A stretch of 49,686 bases of DNA from Microcaldota archaeon (lineage in GTDB: Archaea; Micrarchaeota; Micrarchaeia; Micrarchaeales; Micrarchaeaceae), in contig JAKACK010000006.1 of the NCBI GenBank assembly GCA_021821445.1, positions 1 to 49,686 of the forward strand, written 5' to 3'. How positions within the stretch are numbered: position 1 is the first letter of the stretch; every line of letters starts with the position of its first letter. Of the stretch, positions 8,039-15,776 are shown one piece after another. The notes under the pieces were generated by a model, which saw only the letters and a program-made list of their open reading frames with translations, was not told the origin of the DNA and searched no databases. The translations under genes were made by a program, and so were the position numbers.

Positions 8039-8359
8039 TTAAATATTTGAATCGATCCAACTTCTTAAACTTTCTGCGGGTATTGCACCTACACTTTGAG
8101 CTTTTACCTTGCCGTTTTCTATTAATAATGCTGTTGGTATGCTCATTATATTGTACTTTGCTGCAATATCCTCATTATCATCTGCATTCAATTTTACAAA
8201 TTTTACTTTTCCTTCATATGCTTGGGATACTTCGTCTACAACTGGGGAAAATATCCTACATGGACCACACCATTCTGCCCATATATCTACTACTACAGGT
8301 ATGTCTGATTCCAGAACTTCTGATTCAAAATTTGAAGAATTTACATCGGTTACACTCAT
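8039..8359 (-). CDS. trxA: Thioredoxin
   Basis: 106-aa thioredoxin-fold dithiol oxidoreductase with the active-site 'WAEWCGPCR' (Cys31 and Cys34) and the cis-proline segment 'MSIPTALL'. Cytoplasmic, with no signal peptide. SD AGTGATAAAA precedes the ATG. It is followed directly by hisS. No thioredoxin reductase is visible in the window. Confidence 0.95.
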   Translation of the reverse strand: MSVTDVNSSNFESEVLESDIPVVVDIWAEWCGPCRIFSPVVDEVSQAYEGKVKFVKLNADDNEDIAAKYNIMSIPTALLIENGKVKAQSVGAIPAESLRSWIDSNI

Positions 8360-8464
8360 TTTTTATCACTTATTTATTTTCGAAGTTAAAATTATTAAAT
8401 AATTGCTATTCAAAAAAGTTATTTTTTGTAAAAAATAATAAAAAAATTTATATAAATAATAACA

Positions 8465-8911
8465 TTAATTTCTAAAACCTGACCTTCTTCTTCCCCCTCT
8501 TTTTGTTTGCTTTTCTGTGTTTGCATTTACAAATTCAGTAGAAAGGTCTTCTTCATTATTCTGTGACATCCATGTTTTGATGTATTGTGTTATATTCTTA
8601 AATGGTTGGGTGTATCTATCGGTTAATTCATAGTATGTGTTTTCATGCTTCAGCAATCCAAGTTTGACTGCATAATCTAAATATCTTTTTGCAGTTGCTG
8701 TTGGTATGTCATCAGATATATCTTTAAGTTTTAACTTTCCTCTCTGCTTTACTCTAACTAATATTAGTGAAAATCTGTATGCTTCGGTTTCATTATCAAA
8801 AAATAGCTTTGCAATTTCACTTACTTTAGGATCCTTTATTTTTTCCTTAAAAGGAGCATCTTCAAACTCCCAATATTTTATTGACATATTAACACTGTAT
8901 ATTTGTCTCAT
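8465..8911 (-). CDS. Winged-helix protein with basic Arg/Gly tail
   Basis: I do not recognise the family. Residues about 50-105 ('GKLKLKDISDDIPTATAK' ... 'LGLLKHENTYYELTDR') read as a winged helix-turn-helix. The C-terminal tail is basic and Gly-rich ('KRGGRRRSGFRN'), suggesting nucleic-acid contact. The ATG at 8911 overlaps the stop of the upstream GTPase gene as ATGA, so the two are translationally coupled; an internal ATG at 8887 with GTGTTA before it is an alternative start. It could be a transcription regulator or an RNA-associated partner of the GTPase. Confidence 0.6.
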   Translation of the reverse strand: MRQIYSVNMSIKYWEFEDAPFKEKIKDPKVSEIAKLFFDNETEAYRFSLILVRVKQRGKLKLKDISDDIPTATAKRYLDYAVKLGLLKHENTYYELTDRYTQPFKNITQYIKTWMSQNNEEDLSTEFVNANTEKQTKRGGRRRSGFRN

Positions 8912-10002
8912 TTATCTTTAATAAATGTTATGATATCTCCGTCCTTTAAAACGTGCATAATGCCAACTCTTTGGTTTGGATATTTTACACTTGGTCCTGT
9001 TATATACGCATATTTTATCTCGTTAGCAAATTCGCTGTGTAATATTTTCGCAACAGAAAATGCTGTTGCCCCTTTTTTTAGCGTCATTGGTGATTTTTCA
9101 TCAGACAACCTTGGCTTTATATATATCCTAATTATACCTAAAGCGTTGTACATTGTACTTTTTAACTCTTCCATATTTATAGAATTTAAAGCACTTACAG
9201 GTATCACTTTTAATGAAAAATTACTCTTTAAGTAATCCAATTCCTTCTTGTAATCTTTTACTAAATCTATTTTGTTCAAAACTATTATTGCATTTAAATA
9301 TACAGAACTTCTTGAAACATAACCAATTAATTCGTCATCACTTAGGTCATCATAAATTCTTACATCCGCATTATATATGCCAAAACCGTTGAATATCTCT
9401 TTTACCTCTTCATTACGAAGTTTTGATTTATTTATCAGGTTTATACCATTGCTTTTATTCTCTATTACAACTATATCCGGTTTCCTTTTTATGTAAATAT
9501 GCAGTGAATTCAGTTCTTTCATTAAGAATTCTATTTGATTTACCTGTTTTACATCTATTACAAATGCAACTAAATCAGCTATTCTCATTTGAGCTATAAC
9601 ACTGAGACCATTACCTGCACCAAGATGTGCATCATTTATTATTCCCGGCATATCCAATATCTGTATATGGGCATCCCTATAATTCATTGTACCAGGTACA
9701 ATACCAATTGTTGTAAATGCATATTCTGCAGTTTTAGAGTTAGCTTTTGTTAAATCATTTAATATTGAAGATTTTCCAGTGCTGGGAAATCCCATCAAAA
9801 CTATAGTTGAATCTCCAGTTTTTTTTACAAAAAATCCTTTTTCATGTCTTCTTCTACTCGCTATTACAATGTCTTTTTTAACGGATGCAATTTTTGCCCT
9901 TAATTTTCCTACATATTTATTTGTCGCTTTGTTATCTTTAACTTTAGCGTACTCCTCTTTGAGTTCTTCTAAGCGTGTTTCTAGTTTATCCTTCGTTTCC
10001 AT
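8908..10002 (-). CDS. DRG/Rbg-type Obg-family GTPase with TGS domain
   Basis: 364-aa GTPase of the archaeal/eukaryotic DRG family. An N-terminal basic helical region is followed by P-loop 'GFPSTGKSS' (about residue 72), G3 'DMPG', G4 'NKID' and 'SAL' (G5). A C-terminal TGS domain (about 285-364) ends 'HVLKDGDIITFIKDK'. DRG proteins bind ribosomes and are thought to rescue or support translation. Its stop overlaps the next gene's ATG, linking it to the winged-helix protein. The fit in length and motif order is good. Confidence 0.93.
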   Translation of the reverse strand: METKDKLETRLEELKEEYAKVKDNKATNKYVGKLRAKIASVKKDIVIASRRRHEKGFFVKKTGDSTIVLMGFPSTGKSSILNDLTKANSKTAEYAFTTIGIVPGTMNYRDAHIQILDMPGIINDAHLGAGNGLSVIAQMRIADLVAFVIDVKQVNQIEFLMKELNSLHIYIKRKPDIVVIENKSNGINLINKSKLRNEEVKEIFNGFGIYNADVRIYDDLSDDELIGYVSRSSVYLNAIIVLNKIDLVKDYKKELDYLKSNFSLKVIPVSALNSINMEELKSTMYNALGIIRIYIKPRLSDEKSPMTLKKGATAFSVAKILHSEFANEIKYAYITGPSVKYPNQRVGIMHVLKDGDIITFIKDK

Positions 10003-10095
10003 TAAACAGACCTTTGTTTTATTCTTATCTTGGCAAAACTAATAACTATTTATATTCAAATAATTTATAACTAACTTGCATGATGAAATAATAAA

Positions 10096-11391
10096 TCAAT
10101 TGAATCCTGGAAACATTCTTTTCATATTTCTATCATTTTTAAGCATGTTGAATGATCTTTTCATTTTATTAAAATCAGATAATAATCCGCGTACATCTTT
10201 TTCTGTTGTTCCGCTACCTTTTGCAATCCTCATTATGCGGTTGTTATTATGCAGAAGTTTATCGTCATCTCTCTCCTCTTTAGTCATGGATGCTATGATA
10301 ACTTTATATTTTTTGAGTTTGTCCTCACTTTGTTCAACCATACCTTTTGGTACATCTGCAGCTCCAAACATCTTAAGTACACTGCTCAAAGGCCCCATTT
10401 TGTTCAGTGCTTTTAACTGATTATAAAATGTATTAAAGTTGAGTTTTTCCATGTTGGTATCTTCTGGCTCCAAATTCGCCTCTTTTATGGCATTTGTTAC
10501 CGTGTCTATTAATTTGGAGATATTTGGTATTCCAAGCAATCCTCCGATGTAATCATCGGGATTAAATGGTTCAATATTACCCAATTTCTCCCCATTTCCT
10601 ATGAATAAAACATTTACATTTGCAGCGTTAGTTGCACTCAACGCCCCTCCTCCTTTCGAGGATCCATCCATTTTTGTCAGTATAACCCCATTTATTCCTA
10701 TCGCATTATTAAATTGCTCAGCCTGCCTTCCAGCGACTTGACCTATATCTGCACTTATAACTAACATTTTTTTATCTGGATTGAACTCTTTTGTTATTAT
10801 CTTCAACTCGTTGGAAAGTTCATCGTCAAGTGCGCTTCTTCCTCCTGTATCACATATTATTATGGGTTTGTCTTTTAGTTCCTTTAATCCCTCTCTGACA
10901 ACTTTCTTTACATCTGTTTCATTTTTTATCCCAAAAAAAGAAACATTTGCTTGTTCGGCTAATGTTTTAAGCTGTTCATAAGCAGCAGGTCTTGTTGTAT
11001 CACAACATATTATACCGCTACCTAATCCTTTGTTTTGGTAAAATTTAGCTAATTTTGCTGATGTTGTTGTCTTTCCAGAACCATAAAGTCCTAATAATAA
11101 GATTCTTTGCTTTTTAAATTCAGGTTCGTATTTTTTTCCCACTAAATTTACAAGTTCATCATAAACTATATTTGTTATATAATCTTTTGATGATACACCT
11201 GCGGGTGGTTTACTCTTAAGTGCTTTTTCTTCTATTCTTTTTGTCAAACTTAAAACTAGTGTTACATCAACATCAGCCATTATGAGAGTTTTCTGTATCT
11301 CCTTATTGAACTCTCTTATGGTCTTTGCATCAATTATTGTTGTATGTGTTAATTTAGCTAAAGCTTTCCTAAGATTTTCCCCTAAATCCAT
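10096..11391 (-). CDS. srp54: Signal recognition particle protein SRP54
   Basis: GTPase and signal-sequence-binding subunit of SRP. N domain about 1-90; G domain with 'GLYGSGKTTT' (101-110), 'DTTRPAAYEQL', 'CDTGGR' (family: DTAGR) and 'TKMDGSSKGGGALSA'. The C-terminal M domain contains 'NRIMRIAKGSGT' (family usually SRxxRIAxGSG). ATG at 11391 after GGTAATA is preferred over 11400. In many archaea srp54 follows ftsY; here ftsY is about 34 kb away within the window. Confidence 0.96.
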   Translation of the reverse strand: MDLGENLRKALAKLTHTTIIDAKTIREFNKEIQKTLIMADVDVTLVLSLTKRIEEKALKSKPPAGVSSKDYITNIVYDELVNLVGKKYEPEFKKQRILLLGLYGSGKTTTSAKLAKFYQNKGLGSGIICCDTTRPAAYEQLKTLAEQANVSFFGIKNETDVKKVVREGLKELKDKPIIICDTGGRSALDDELSNELKIITKEFNPDKKMLVISADIGQVAGRQAEQFNNAIGINGVILTKMDGSSKGGGALSATNAANVNVLFIGNGEKLGNIEPFNPDDYIGGLLGIPNISKLIDTVTNAIKEANLEPEDTNMEKLNFNTFYNQLKALNKMGPLSSVLKMFGAADVPKGMVEQSEDKLKKYKVIIASMTKEERDDDKLLHNNNRIMRIAKGSGTTEKDVRGLLSDFNKMKRSFNMLKNDRNMKRMFPGFN

Positions 11392-11417
11392 TATTACCAT
11401 CTAATTAGATTGGATTA

Positions 11418-11660
11418 TTATTTCAAATGTTCCATTCCAACTATAATGCTTTCAGAAACACTCTTTACCCTACTATATTTAACAGTGTTTTTTCTAAGTT
11501 TTTCTCCTATGTTCTCTCCCTTTGATAGATCACTTAATTTTATAAGGGTAAGACTATCTATTGACCCCTCCTCCATATTAAATATCATATCTTCTACATA
11601 TCCAAGTTTATTTCCAGAGTTTGTTATTATTTCTTTTCCATACAAATCAGATGCAAGCAT
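11418..11660 (-). CDS. PRC-barrel domain protein
   Basis: 80-aa single-domain protein matching the small archaeal PRC-barrel type: 'ASDLYGKEIITNSGNKLGYVEDMIF' followed by four more beta segments. PRC barrels occur at the end of RimM and in photosynthetic reaction-centre H subunits; stand-alone archaeal copies have been proposed to act in RNA metabolism or cell division. It lies 26 nt upstream of srp54 on the same strand, so it probably shares that transcript. Function is not determined here. Confidence 0.8.
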   Translation of the reverse strand: MLASDLYGKEIITNSGNKLGYVEDMIFNMEEGSIDSLTLIKLSDLSKGENIGEKLRKNTVKYSRVKSVSESIIVGMEHLK

Positions 11661-11861
11661 TTTATCACTAACTAAATTTATAAAATTAAATCTTTAATAC
11701 CTATCGTTTATTTATTGCTGTGAAGGTTTCAACTTTTTAAGTTTTTAACAAAAAAATTAATTATTTAAATAAGGATAGATTTAGCAATTTATGGAAACTA
11801 ATTAGTAAAATTTAAGTTATTAATAGGTTAAAAAATATCTAACCGAAAATAGTAATATAGT

Positions 11862-12416
11862 TTACTTTATCCTATAAACCTTCTTTATTGCCATCACTCT
11901 GCTTATGTACTCCGCTATTTGATGTTTAAAATTCTCTTCATCATTATCTAGCTCTTTTATCTCTGAATCTTCAAAAAGATCCTTATGTTCCTTTATCAAT
12001 CTCTCTAAATATTCATCTGTAAGATAATAGCTTTTTGAATTACAATCCCCACATACATAAGTTGGTATTATAGGAATGTTATCCCTGCCGGAAATGGTCG
12101 AATATCTTATTAATTTGTTAGAATTGCACTTTGGGCATCTCTTTTGTAATTTAACTTCCTCAAAAACAGATTCTCTTACATCCTCTATATTATTTTTTTC
12201 TATAAATCGATCTGCCAAATCTCTAGGCCCATTAAAATCGCCTTTTATTAGATTCTGCTTTAAAATTCCTCCATTAAAATCAAATTCGGTCTCTAATACA
12301 ATACCTTTTTCAAAAGGTTCCCACAAAATTGTAAATACTTTGTTTTCTATTGTATACTCTAATTTTATTTTACCTTGTGGACTTACAGAAATAAATGCTT
12401 CAGTCTCTATTTTCAT
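11862..12416 (-). CDS. Zinc-ribbon protein of unknown function
   Basis: A beta-rich N-terminal half ('FISVSPQGKIKLEYTIENK') is followed by a zinc ribbon with 'CPKCNSNK' and 'CGDCNSK' about 25 residues apart (roughly residues 92-125), then a helical acidic tail. I do not recognise the family. The start is uncertain: ATG 12416 sits inside GGTGATG, while the ORF-track ATG at 12440 increases overlap with the histone gene to 41 bp. Even at 12416 it overlaps the histone 3' end by 17 bp, which suggests coupling. Confidence 0.65.
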   Translation of the reverse strand: MKIETEAFISVSPQGKIKLEYTIENKVFTILWEPFEKGIVLETEFDFNGGILKQNLIKGDFNGPRDLADRFIEKNNIEDVRESVFEEVKLQKRCPKCNSNKLIRYSTISGRDNIPIIPTYVCGDCNSKSYYLTDEYLERLIKEHKDLFEDSEIKELDNDEENFKHQIAEYISRVMAIKKVYRIK

Positions 12417-12639
12417 CACCCTCTTTACTGTTGACAGCATTGTGTATTATTGCCTCTTTTATATCAACAGGCATTATTGTCATATGCTTTTTCTTTTTAG
12501 CTGTTTTTACAGCCTCTTTTGCTATTGTCAATGCTTCATTATTAAGGAATTTAACCACAGCATCTATTGCATCATCATTTATTCTGATACCATACTTACT
12601 GTGAATATAATCCTTAATGGCTTTTTTTGACATTGACAT
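12400..12639 (-). CDS. Archaeal histone-fold protein
   Basis: A 79-aa single histone fold: alpha1 'AIKDYIHSKYG', then 'INDDAIDAVVKFLNNEALTIAKEAVKTAKKKK' (alpha2) and 'HMTIMPVDIKEAI' (alpha3), the latter matching the archaeal histone 'TIKAEDIELA' position. An acidic tail of about 15 residues follows, longer than in HMf-type histones, and the usual 'PxAPVxRI' start is absent. The start was moved from GTG 12663 to ATG 12639, 3 nt after GGTAAT. It packages DNA or acts as a TAF/CBF-like dimeric factor. Confidence 0.82.
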   Translation of the reverse strand: MSMSKKAIKDYIHSKYGIRINDDAIDAVVKFLNNEALTIAKEAVKTAKKKKHMTIMPVDIKEAIIHNAVNSKEGDENRD

Positions 12640-12822
12640 TTTATTACCTTTATTTTTCAGCACTCAAGATCCTCTTCATAGCAAAGCTCAGAAATGCAAT
12701 CTCATCATATAGAGATATAAGTTTAATATAAATAAATAAAAGTTTGCTTTTTATTTATGAAAATTTTGAAATTGTCAGCAAATCAAAATTTAAAACATTT
12801 AGGAATAGACTAAAATAAAAAA

Positions 12823-13470
12823 TCATACATCCATAGACATATCTATAGATGTTTCAGATGTGGGTTCCAATTTAAGCTCAAAATCACTTATGTTGTAATT
12901 GAATTCTTCATCAGAACTTATAATTCCCTTATTTTTAAGGTATTCTCTAGCTAATAGGAAATACGCAAATGCCAATGATTTTCTTCCTCTATTATTTGAA
13001 GGGATTATCAAATCTACATCTCTTGTTAAATTATCTGTATCGCACAATGCAATTATAGGTATTCCTGTTTCACTAGCTTCTCTTATAGCTTGTTTTTCAT
13101 TTCTTGTATCACTTGCAAATAATATCTGCGGTTCCATGAAATTTTCACTGTATGGATTTGTGAAAATACCAGGGGTTACTCTACCTTTTATAAAATTTGA
13201 ATGTATTATTTCTGCAAATTTTTGAGCAGCAGCAACTGCATATATTCTAGATGCAGTTACTACTATATCTTTTGGATCATATCTAGCTAACATTTGTCCT
13301 GCAACTTTTATTCTTTCGTCTATAGTTTTAAGATCTAATAGATATAACCCATCTTCACGTACTTTATACACAAACTTCTTCATTCCTGGTGTCTTAACCT
13401 TTGTTGCTATATGTATTCCTGATTCAAGATAATCATTTTGATTTGCTATATTAAATTCTTCTTCTGCCAT
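12823..13470 (-). CDS. rps2: Small-subunit ribosomal protein S2 (uS2)
   Basis: 215-aa archaeal uS2 (eukaryotic SA/p40 homologue), binding between head and body on the solvent side. Matches include 'SGIHIATKVKTPGM', 'KGRVTPGIFTNP' and 'IPIIALCDTDNLTRDVDLIIPSNN'. The C-terminal roughly 25 residues are acidic and low-complexity. It is the last gene of the rpoD-L18e-L13-S9-rpoN-S2 operon. It directly follows rpoN, whereas many archaea have rpoK between them. Confidence 0.96.
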   Translation of the reverse strand: MAEEEFNIANQNDYLESGIHIATKVKTPGMKKFVYKVREDGLYLLDLKTIDERIKVAGQMLARYDPKDIVVTASRIYAVAAAQKFAEIIHSNFIKGRVTPGIFTNPYSENFMEPQILFASDTRNEKQAIREASETGIPIIALCDTDNLTRDVDLIIPSNNRGRKSLAFAYFLLAREYLKNKGIISSDEEFNYNISDFELKLEPTSETSIDMSMDV

Positions 13471-13486
13471 TCATTCACCATTTTAA

Positions 13487-13687
13487 TTATTTCCTTGCAG
13501 TATTTATAAATTCATCTATTAAGTCAACATTGCTCAAAAACATACGCCTACAGCAGTACCTTTTAACTTCGAGCTCATCAAGGACCTTTCCAGCATCCTC
13601 ATGATTTACGTTCACTCTTTTATCATATTCTTCCCACTTGTCTGCCACTACGGCACCACATGTAAAACATCTTACGGGCATTAACAT
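13487..13687 (-). CDS. rpoN: DNA-directed RNA polymerase subunit N (Rpb10 homologue)
   Basis: 66-aa zinc-bundle subunit of archaeal RNA polymerase. The signature 'MPVRCFTCG' and 'RYCCRRM' provide the CxxC...CC zinc ligands. Start ATG 13687 lies 5 nt after GGTGAG; the in-frame ATG at 13681 would begin exactly MPVRC and is an alternative. It sits between S9 and S2 as in the conserved archaeal order. Confidence 0.96.
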   Translation of the reverse strand: MLMPVRCFTCGAVVADKWEEYDKRVNVNHEDAGKVLDELEVKRYCCRRMFLSNVDLIDEFINTARK

Positions 13688-13724
13688 TTTTACTCACCAA
13701 CTGCAATTTAAAAAAATTGCAAAA

Positions 13725-14195
13725 TCACCTGTATGAAGTCTGGAATCTGGCTCTTGCTTTTGGTCCAAGGAACTTTTTAGGTTCTACTCTTCTTGAATCA
13801 TCTATTATTAGATTTCTATTGTACGCCATATATTCTCTTTTAATCTCATTATTCCCTGAATATTCCACTATTGCTTTTGCAATTGCACTTGCACATGCTT
13901 GAGCTTGAGAACTTATACCTCCTCCATAAACATTGACTTTTATATCAAGTTTACTCGAAAGATCTTTTGTATAATCTGAAAAATTTATAGGTGTTAAAAT
14001 TTCCTCTTTTATAAATTCTGGTTGTATTGTATCTACCAAACGACTATTTATTCTGAATATACCAGTACCTTCCTTTATTGAAGCTCTAGCAACACTTCTT
14101 TTTCTTTTACTTTTTGATATTACAACCTTTGATTTAACTTTTTTTATCGTACTTTTCTTTCTTTTTGTTTTTGAAGCATTTTTATTTTCTACCAT
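13725..14195 (-). CDS. rps9: Small-subunit ribosomal protein S9 (uS9)
   Basis: uS9, whose C-terminal tail reaches the P-site tRNA. The core 'KRSVARASIKEGTGIFRINSR' and the ending 'KARARFQTSYR' match archaeal S9. About 30 basic Lys-rich residues precede the core and are an unusual extension. The start was moved to ATG 14195, preceded by GGTTGAT, which itself contains the stop of L13; translation is therefore closely coupled. Confidence 0.95.
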   Translation of the reverse strand: MVENKNASKTKRKKSTIKKVKSKVVISKSKRKRSVARASIKEGTGIFRINSRLVDTIQPEFIKEEILTPINFSDYTKDLSSKLDIKVNVYGGGISSQAQACASAIAKAIVEYSGNNEIKREYMAYNRNLIIDDSRRVEPKKFLGPKARARFQTSYR

Positions 14196-14200
14196 GATAA

Positions 14201-14638
14201 TCAACCTTTGTTATAACCTAATAAATTTGATAACTCCTTTATCGTTATAAATCCGGAGTACATACTTTTTGGATCTTTTATTTTTAATTCCTGTATTTCG
14301 TTATTTTTAAATTCTTCTGGAAGTCCTATATAAACTCTTAAATTCTTATATGCGGCACGTCCACTCGCTCTTCCATATGGTAGCATTCCTCTTATAACTC
14401 TTTTTACGAGCATATCTGATCTCCTTGACCAATAGGGTGAATGTTCAGGATTTGCGGAATCTTTAAGATTTAATCTTACCTTATATTTTTTAACTATGTC
14501 ATTTTTATGACCACTAATTATTGCATTTTCTGCATTAACAATTACCACTTTGTCTCCTGTTAAAAGCTGCTTAGCAACCATACTACTTAAGCGCCCCAAA
14601 GACAAATTTGATGCATTTATTACTTTATAATCTTCCAT
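14201..14638 (-). CDS. rpl13: Large-subunit ribosomal protein L13 (uL13)
   Basis: 145-aa uL13, an early assembly protein. Visible family blocks are 'LGRLSSMVAKQLL', 'VIVNAENAIISG' and 'MLPYGRASGRAAYKNLRVYIGLP'. ATG is preceded by GAGGTAATTTTA. It lies 17 nt after L18e and 5 nt before S9 in the conserved archaeal order L18e-L13-S9. Confidence 0.96.
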   Translation of the reverse strand: MEDYKVINASNLSLGRLSSMVAKQLLTGDKVVIVNAENAIISGHKNDIVKKYKVRLNLKDSANPEHSPYWSRRSDMLVKRVIRGMLPYGRASGRAAYKNLRVYIGLPEEFKNNEIQELKIKDPKSMYSGFITIKELSNLLGYNKG

Positions 14639-14655
14639 TAAAATTACCTCAATAT

Positions 14656-15000
14656 TTAACTAATAATATTTGCTCCTTTAAGCTTTTTAAATTCTTCTAA
14701 TTCATAGATCTTAGAACCGCCTTTTATTAATTCAGACTTTGCTTTATCTGAAAAATCTATTGCAGTTATATTTATTTTGTGATCTATCTTGCCAATGGAA
14801 AGAACTTTTCCAGGTACTATAACATTATCTCCTTCTTTTGTAAATTTATTTAATTTGTATAGATTTACAGTTATTCTTTTTCTCTTTGAAACGGATAATA
14901 TCTTAGCAACCTTTCCCCACATTTGTTCATGATCGCCTTTCTCATTCTTTGCAAACTCTATCCAATCTTTAATATCTTTTCTTTCAACATTAATTTTCAT
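14656..15000 (-). CDS. rpl18e: Large-subunit ribosomal protein L18e
   Basis: 114-aa archaeal/eukaryotic homologue of bacterial L15-type fold. Motifs are 'RKRITVNLYKLNKFTKEGDNVIVPGKVLSIGKIDHKINI' (quoted in part: 'VIVPGKVLSIGKI') and the C-terminal 'LKGANIIS', close to the usual GSNVRII. The ORF-track start at 15042 lies inside tRNA-Leu and is spurious. ATG 15000, four nt after GGTGAA, is preferred over ATG 15003. The gene follows tRNA-Leu by 17 nt. Confidence 0.94.
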   Translation of the reverse strand: MKINVERKDIKDWIEFAKNEKGDHEQMWGKVAKILSVSKRKRITVNLYKLNKFTKEGDNVIVPGKVLSIGKIDHKINITAIDFSDKAKSELIKGGSKIYELEEFKKLKGANIIS

Positions 15001-15017
15001 CATTTTCACCTTAAAAG

Positions 15018-15117
15018 TGCAGGGGGTGAGATTTGAACTCACGTAGCCCTAAGGCACAGAATTTCCAAACATGCATTCCTTAGTCCTGCGCATTTGACCA
15101 AACTCTGCCACCCCTGC
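15018..15117 (-). tRNA. tRNA-Leu, anticodon read as AAG, with a 15-nt intron
   Basis: The reverse strand folds as a class II tRNA: acceptor GCAGGGG/CCCCTGC with A73, Leu-type D arm ending CAAATGC, anticodon stem CAGGA/TTCTG, variable arm TGCCTTAGGGCTAC and T arm GTGAG-TTCAAAT-CTCAC. Acceptor and D-arm match archaeal tRNA-Leu. Removing 15 nt at position 37/38 leaves loop CTAAGGA, so the anticodon is AAG. Mature length would be 85 nt; CCA is not encoded. It lies between rpoD and L18e on the same strand, so it is probably cut from the operon mRNA. Confidence 0.88.
15063..15077 (-). other. 15-nt intron in tRNA-Leu at canonical position 37/38
   Basis: The intron AATGCATGTTTGGAA gives a complete bulge-helix-bulge: exon nucleotides 32-35 (CUAA) pair with intron UUGG through C-G, U.G, A-U and A-U. 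Three-nt bulges (GG/A and AA/A) carry the cut sites on either side, and a short inner hairpin closes the intron. This is the substrate shape of archaeal tRNA splicing endonuclease. The geometry supports both the boundaries and the AAG reading. Confidence 0.75.
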
Positions 15118-15122
15118 ATTAT

Positions 15123-15689
15123 TTATTTAGCAACCTTTGATAATTCTTTAATTTCTTCGCTTAATATATCTAATGATTTGCTTATTATTGCTTTTGATGA
15201 CATTTGGCCAAATGCTTCCACATAGAACTTAAATGAATTGTCATTTATCTGCTCATATGTTACCAGTCCTGGTTGGAATTTTACGTGCTTCAATGCAGAT
15301 CCTACAATGGCTTTGCCATCTAATCTGAGCTTTTCTTTTTCACCTAATTTCATTATAGGTATATTATCAATTGCGACTTTTATATTTTCATCAGTGCTTT
15401 TTAGGTCTTTAGAATAAACTGTTCCAGGCCCCGTTGCATCAAGTGTAAATAAAATTTCGTCGCTATCTATAATCTTATCTGGAGTTGCTAATGGTATAAG
15501 ACCTATCCTGTGTGCAATGTACTCATCGAAAAGTGCACTTGAATTTTCATAGACTGTCACACTGTCAATTGCAAAACATTTTACACTATTTATTGCGGTC
15601 CTTCTGATTGCATTCGCAAACGTAGTTGAAACTCCTGAAAGGGTGAACTCAAATACTTTATCATTAGATTGAATAATATCTACATCCAT
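15123..15689 (-). CDS. rpoD: DNA-directed RNA polymerase subunit D (Rpb3/alpha-like), short form
   Basis: Assembly-platform subunit of archaeal RNA polymerase. 'FANAIRRTAINSVKCFAIDSV' and 'HRIGLIPLATP' are the alpha/Rpb3 dimerisation signatures. At 188 aa it lacks the roughly 60-80-residue cysteine-rich insert that carries the Fe-S cluster(s) in many archaeal D subunits; only Cys38 is present. It leads the rpoD-tRNA-L18e-L13-S9-rpoN-S2 operon. Confidence 0.95.
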   Translation of the reverse strand: MDVDIIQSNDKVFEFTLSGVSTTFANAIRRTAINSVKCFAIDSVTVYENSSALFDEYIAHRIGLIPLATPDKIIDSDEILFTLDATGPGTVYSKDLKSTDENIKVAIDNIPIMKLGEKEKLRLDGKAIVGSALKHVKFQPGLVTYEQINDNSFKFYVEAFGQMSSKAIISKSLDILSEEIKELSKVAK

Positions 15690-15776
15690 ACATTCACTTT
15701 TTGATTATTGATAATAAAAAATAAAGATTATAATATTTATTAATTATTAAATTTTAAATACTTATGCTTTTAGCAA

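Noticed and set aside
11826-11845. Short hairpin GGTTA...TAACC in the 11.66-11.86 kb spacer, considered as a small RNA or terminator
   Set aside because: Only 5 bp in very AT-rich sequence, with no C/D or H/ACA boxes; too weak to call.
15001-15042. N-terminal 14-residue extension of L18e ('MSSNLTPCTFKVKM')
   Set aside because: It is translated from the 3' end of tRNA-Leu; a good SD (GGTGAA) and ATG lie just downstream.
15063-15083. Reading the first class II tRNA as tRNA-Ser(GGA) using loop TTGGAAA
   Set aside because: That loop would require an intron at 31/32, whereas acceptor, A73 and D arm match tRNA-Leu and a canonical 37/38 BHB fits perfectly.
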